In this document: positions 60,141-64,000 of the stretch, in pieces
Position numbering within the stretch: position 1 is the stretch's first letter
How the letters are laid out: every line of letters starts with the position of its first letter
Assembly: GCA_032164295.1 (NCBI GenBank)
Contig: JAJHTX010000002.1
Coordinates: 124,001 to 188,000 of the forward strand
DNA length: 64,000 nucleotides
Reading direction: 5' to 3'
Origin: Inonotus obliquus
Lineage: Eukaryota; Basidiomycota; Agaricomycetes; Hymenochaetales; Hymenochaetaceae
The notes under the pieces: model-generated
Databases searched by the model: none
Seen by the model: only the letters and a program-made list of their open reading frames with translations
What the model was told of the DNA's origin: nothing
Position numbers and translations under genes: made by a program

Positions 60141-63019
60141 TTACCAATCTTCGAGTGTCTCCCGTTCCCTGAGGTTATCTATCCTCTCGATTAGTACTTT
60201 TGCAGGAGGTCGTTCCCCCGGGTTATATGCGCAAACCTCCCGAATGAACGAGTAGTGTCCCTTCCGCTTACCAAACGCGTCATCCCGAGCAGGAAGATAT
60301 CGTCGACCTTTAAGCTGATGGACTGACAGCCTACGAGAATCTGCATAGTAATATGGTTTTCTATCGGCAAGCACCTTAGAAGCGATTGCGTGTATTAGCT
60401 TTCTGTTTTAATGGCCGGATAATTTAGAGGGAGTAAATACAAGTCGCACCTCTAGAAAGACGCAGCCAAATGCATAGATGTCTGCGGGTGGTTGGATCTC
60501 TTGGCCTGGTGATGTAAAGTACTCCGGAGCGAGCCAATAATCGTTTGTTTTGTGGATAGTGTTGATGGACAGGCTCTCCTGCATATCGGCCACGCAGGAG
60601 ACACCGAAATCAGCGAGTGCGACGAACCAATCAGTCCCAGAAGCTTTTGTCCGAACGAGTACGTTCGCCTTTGGATTGTTTATTGGGTAAGTAAATGGTA
60701 GCAAGTGATAAAAACAGTCGGGAACCTACCGCTCTGAGATCGCCATGAATACACCCCTTCTCATGAACTACGGTATTCGTCAGTATCTGAGTCTCTGCAC
60801 TGCACACCAGCATTTTAAGCGCACCGTGTGAAAGGCCCGAGGCGACCTGATTTAGCTACGGTAATAATGAGAATAGAGTATATGGAGATGGTATTCAGCT
60901 ACACTTACGATACGAAGACGTTGCTGGACGGACATGGTATCCCCTTTATTTCGAACCAGTTTCTCCAAGCTTGTCTCGTACTCATCCATAACAAGCCCAG
61001 GAAAGGGACAGTTGGGGATCTCGTAATACCCGAGAAGACGAACAACATTGCTGTGCGAACATTTTACAAGACATTCAGCTTCACGAATAATGCGCTGAAT
61101 GCCAATCAGTCAATCTGTTAAGTGTTCGACGATGGCGCTCACATTCCATGCCCGTCGCGTAAATTCTTCGCCAATGTCGCCATGTCTAACTAATGGCATT
61201 TTTACGGCATACTGCAAAAATACTGTCATCAGGAGGAATTTCAAGTTGACTTCCTTTGTTCCTCACCGTTTTCTCACCATCAACCGAACTGTAACGATAC
61301 ACCGCGGAAAACGCCCCTTCACCGAGTCTTCGGGGATTTTGTGTAGACAAAGGAACGGGGTGTAGGTCTAGCTTGAGCAGGTCTGGAGTGCATGTCAGAT
61401 AGGCAAACCAAGTAACTAATTGCCGCCGGAAGGCATACCTTCCAGTCCTAGAGGCTTTGCTTCAATGAACGGCTTACTCAAGCGAGCACTAGGCTGAGCT
61501 TTGGGCCTCTGAATTATGCGTTTGAGACTATCAAACAAGCTTTGCACTTGGGATTCACTGTTGAAAGCTTCCGACAGCGCGCTTGCAATACCCAGGGTTT
61601 TATCTTCTGCTGATAGACAGTTCGGTAGAGCTGATTAGCTATGACACACAAATTATTAAAGACTCACTATCTATGACCACATTTCCATTGATCATTGTAT
61701 CTGGTGACTCCTGCTTCAGCTGCTCCTTGGTAGCCTGTTGTGTATTGGTGAGTCTTATTTTCGTCTTTGTTGAGGGGAAACTATTTACGTTGCATAGCGT
61801 CAGAACTTTATCCGAGATAGGCTGAAGCAAAGGGATGTTGGACTGAAAGGCATCCTCCGTTCCCAGGGCAACTTTCGATGTTGCAAAAGTGGCTCTAGAT
61901 TTTTTGATCAGTCATGCGGACATAGGACGTCATATGAAAAGAGCCCACAGTAAGATGTGCGTGAATATAGAGGACAAGAATACTTCTTGACTTGGATGTT
62001 GAATAAGGAGATCGACGAGAATTATCGTCGCTTCCTTGAGAACCTCTACTAGCTTTTGTAAAGGCTCATGCACCGGGTTTTTCTTCGTCTGAAGGCATGA
62101 TGTGAGCAAAGTAATGCATTTCTCAACGCTCACTTACTTCGAGTTCAACAACCTTATCTTTTATTTTTACGATCCTGATGCATAGTCTCTTCAGATCATC
62201 CAAGACCAAAGATTCTTTTAGCTGAAGTAAGTAAAGTGATAAAGGGGAAGCTGCTTTTCATACCTTCTCTGGGCAAGCTGCGACCGTACCACCATGCGTT
62301 GAAGTCCGATTCGGTCAGCTGGAGTGATTGATAGACGTCATCCCTGGTGCTAAGCTCATCCAGGCCTTCGATTTATCAGTACGTATTACTGGTTGTCGAG
62401 GTTCGTGCTCACCGCTTGAAAGGCTCCATACACTCATTCGTGATGAAAGACGCGACAAATCTCTGTCATCGCTGAAGTTATTCCTAAAAGCCAGAACACC
62501 GACTTTATCAAGTCCTTCCCTCGCGTTCGTTGTCGCCTGAAGAAGTAGCGAGGTCGGCGATAAGGTGCTCAAATATATAAGGAAGAACATAGCATACCGT
62601 CATGCCCATTTTCAGCTCGATTATAAACCCCAATAGTTCATCTAAGAGTGATGATAGGTCCTCGACTCTGATCTTCTTGCTGGTGGGAAAGATTCTGAGC
62701 AACCTCCAGGTTGTCATCGCAATCATAGCACGGCGGTATAGCTCCTCGATACTGGACAAAGGTATAAGCTCCATGCAAGGAGAAATAGTTGAGCTACACA
62801 CTATTCGTTTCGGTTCAAAACTTTACGCGTGCGTTCATCCTCGGTGTCTGGGTTTTCGTCGAGAGTCTTGCCTATCGCCTTCGTGATGCTCCTGTTTAGT
62901 GCAGCACGTTGCTCCTTGACCAGGTTCATCTGGTTACTTTATGATGAGTATAAGCATCAGAAAGCCCGACTGATGCGAACCTTTTCCCTGACATTTAGAC
63001 CTTCATGTGCATTATCCAT
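60141..63019 (-). CDS. Array large kinase, unit 5
   Basis: Start MDNAHEGLNVREK. Exon 3 starts IEELYRRAMIAMTTW; the middle region has HEPLQKLVEVLKEATIILVDLL. Kinase features: YYADSRRLSVHQLKGRR in the C-lobe, VHGDLR replaced by IHGDLR (Ile for Val), DFGVSC, LAPEYF. The intron after GLSH is 57 nt here and the next donor is GTAGGT. The protein ends LRERETLEDW. No frame break found in the exons checked. Confidence 0.83.
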
Positions 63020-63348
63020 TGCTTAAATGGCGAGCAAGAATGTGTAACGACGAGACCAGCGTCGGCAAAGGGAAGAGGGGCTCTCGAATACTAGGCAGCA
63101 CGGTGCAGTGCCCTTCGAGCATTATATGGCAAGCGTGCTTGGCAACGACTGAGAACGCACGAGGTGATGCGTTGTATCTATTGTCTTTGCCCAGAACAAA
63201 GGGAAGCGAAAGAATTTCAAAAAAACGGAAGCAAAAGGCAAAAGTAAATAAATTCCTTTCTCCATCACTCACGTGTTCATTACGTGTTCGTGCACACAAC
63301 TGGGGATGGGGATGAGCGAGAGACGCTTCAATTCCTCTCATTCACGAC
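63020..63348. promoter_or_regulatory. Shared divergent promoter, unit 5
   Basis: 329 bp. TATATG at 63123-63128 (weakened TATA) and CACGTG at 63270-63275 with TTCATTACGTG after it. It shows the empty site for the unit 4 insertion (ACTGGGGATGGGGATGAGCG near 63300-63318). Confidence 0.6.
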
Positions 63349-64000
63349 ATGTCCCAACCTCATAATCCCGCCGCTCCAAAAAGCACAAAAAGCACCAGGA
63401 CACGCAGCTTGGCAGAGTTAGGGGATGCGTTATGCACCCTAAACGAGCACGAAATTACATGGCGAGATAGGCAAGATCTTCTGGAATCTCACGGCTACGT
63501 TTTGCGTCCAAGATTTCGTCGCGGTTGGACTCCATCATGGAAGGTTCCAGGGCAGGAAAAGTTCCCCTGGGGGGTAGAGGACTCCCGCCAACACTGGGTA
63601 AGTCAGTGTTTGTTGTCGGAGCTTTGACCATCTCATCACTATTTAGCACAGTAGTACAATCGACGCTATTCGTCAGAGTGATGGTCTACGAGTTTACCTC
63701 AAAATTGTCCCCGCAGATGGCTTCGAGGAGAGGCTGACGAGGATGCTTAGCTCTGAGGGTGAGCTGAAAGACCCAAGGAATCACTGTGTTCCCATTCTCG
63801 ATTTCTTCGTCGACGGTGTTGATGGATATCTTGTCATGCCGCTGTTGAAGGGCTTCGATTCGCCGCGGTTTTTGACCGTGGACGAGGTTTTGGACTTCAT
63901 ACATCAGACATTAGAAGTAAGTACCGCTTCAATATGTCTAGTGAAATCCCGTTGGACATTCTCTTTTGCAGGGCCTCTCATTCATACACAGTCAAGGCAT
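63349..64000 (+). CDS. Array small kinase, unit 5, 5' part (cut by window end)
   Basis: Exons 1 and 2 (63349-63597, 63647-63916) and the start of exon 3 (63972 on) are seen; the catalytic loop and DFG lie outside. N-terminus KSTKSTRTRSLAELGDALC as in unit 4, then WRDRQDLLESHGYVLRPRF. Lys motif VYLKIVPADGFEERL. Open as far as it can be read. Confidence 0.83.

Larger units (their letters stand above)
29317..64000. repeat. Tandem array of five 7-8 kb units, each with a divergent kinase pair
   Basis: A landmark in the spacer (AAACGTAATGG or close to it) recurs at about 29317, 36508, 43593, 51061 and 59281, giving units of roughly 7.2, 7.1, 7.5 and 8.2 kb and a fifth cut by the window end. Gene order and strands are the same in all: spacer, large kinase (-), shared promoter, small kinase (+), spacer. 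Units 1 and 2 are almost identical over most of their length with an offset of 7160-7175 bp; units 3-5 are older. The extra length of unit 4 is mostly an 831 bp insertion. Confidence 0.93.

Overview
The window is nuclear DNA of a filamentous basidiomycete, most likely an agaricomycete. The genes are dense and cut by many GT-AG introns, mostly 45-65 nt. A DUF6534 membrane protein and expanded atypical kinases, both typical of mushroom-forming fungi, are present. I cannot assign order or genus. All exon models below were built by hand from reading frame, splice signals and family resemblance; none has transcript support.

Left arm (1-10.6 kb), conserved single-copy-type genes: the 5' end of the TFIIH helicase XPB/Rad25 (minus), a Chs7-type chitin synthase export chaperone (minus, 8 exons), a DUF6534 seven-helix membrane protein (minus), and an M17 leucine aminopeptidase with a mitochondrial-type leader (minus, 13 exons). 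The aminopeptidase shares a 283 bp promoter with a plus-strand SDR-like protein that lacks the usual Tyr/Lys catalytic pair.

Middle (10.6-24.2 kb), a secreted metalloprotease cluster: four intact M43-type (HExxHxxGxxH) protease genes share one six-exon design (three minus, one plus). A fifth, plus-strand copy is dead, with a ruined active site. An NmrA-like reductase gene with a 7-nt microexon sits inside the cluster. A decayed, inverted SDR copy lies at the right edge, so SDR sequences bracket the cluster. Two non-autonomous DNA transposons are visible: a 376 bp palindromic element flanked by TA, and a 645 bp element with an 8 bp target duplication of hAT type.

Right part (25.4-64 kb), kinases: first a probable pseudokinase (HRD to HRE, DFG to NFG), then a tandem array of five 7-8 kb units after one decayed relic. 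Each unit holds a divergent gene pair on a shared promoter of about 320-360 bp. The minus-strand gene encodes a large kinase (660 aa in unit 1) with about 380 N-terminal residues of no recognised family followed by a complete kinase domain. The plus-strand gene encodes a small 386-aa kinase with HRD and DFG but no glycine loop. All five shared promoters carry a CACGTG box and a TATA-like box. Units 1 and 2 are nearly identical except for a core of about 1.3 kb holding the promoter and the first exons of both genes. In unit 4 an 831 bp transposon-like element with an 8 bp target duplication sits inside the shared promoter. Paired, divergent, duplicating and mosaic kinase genes are the most unusual content here; a recognition or self/non-self role is only a hypothesis.
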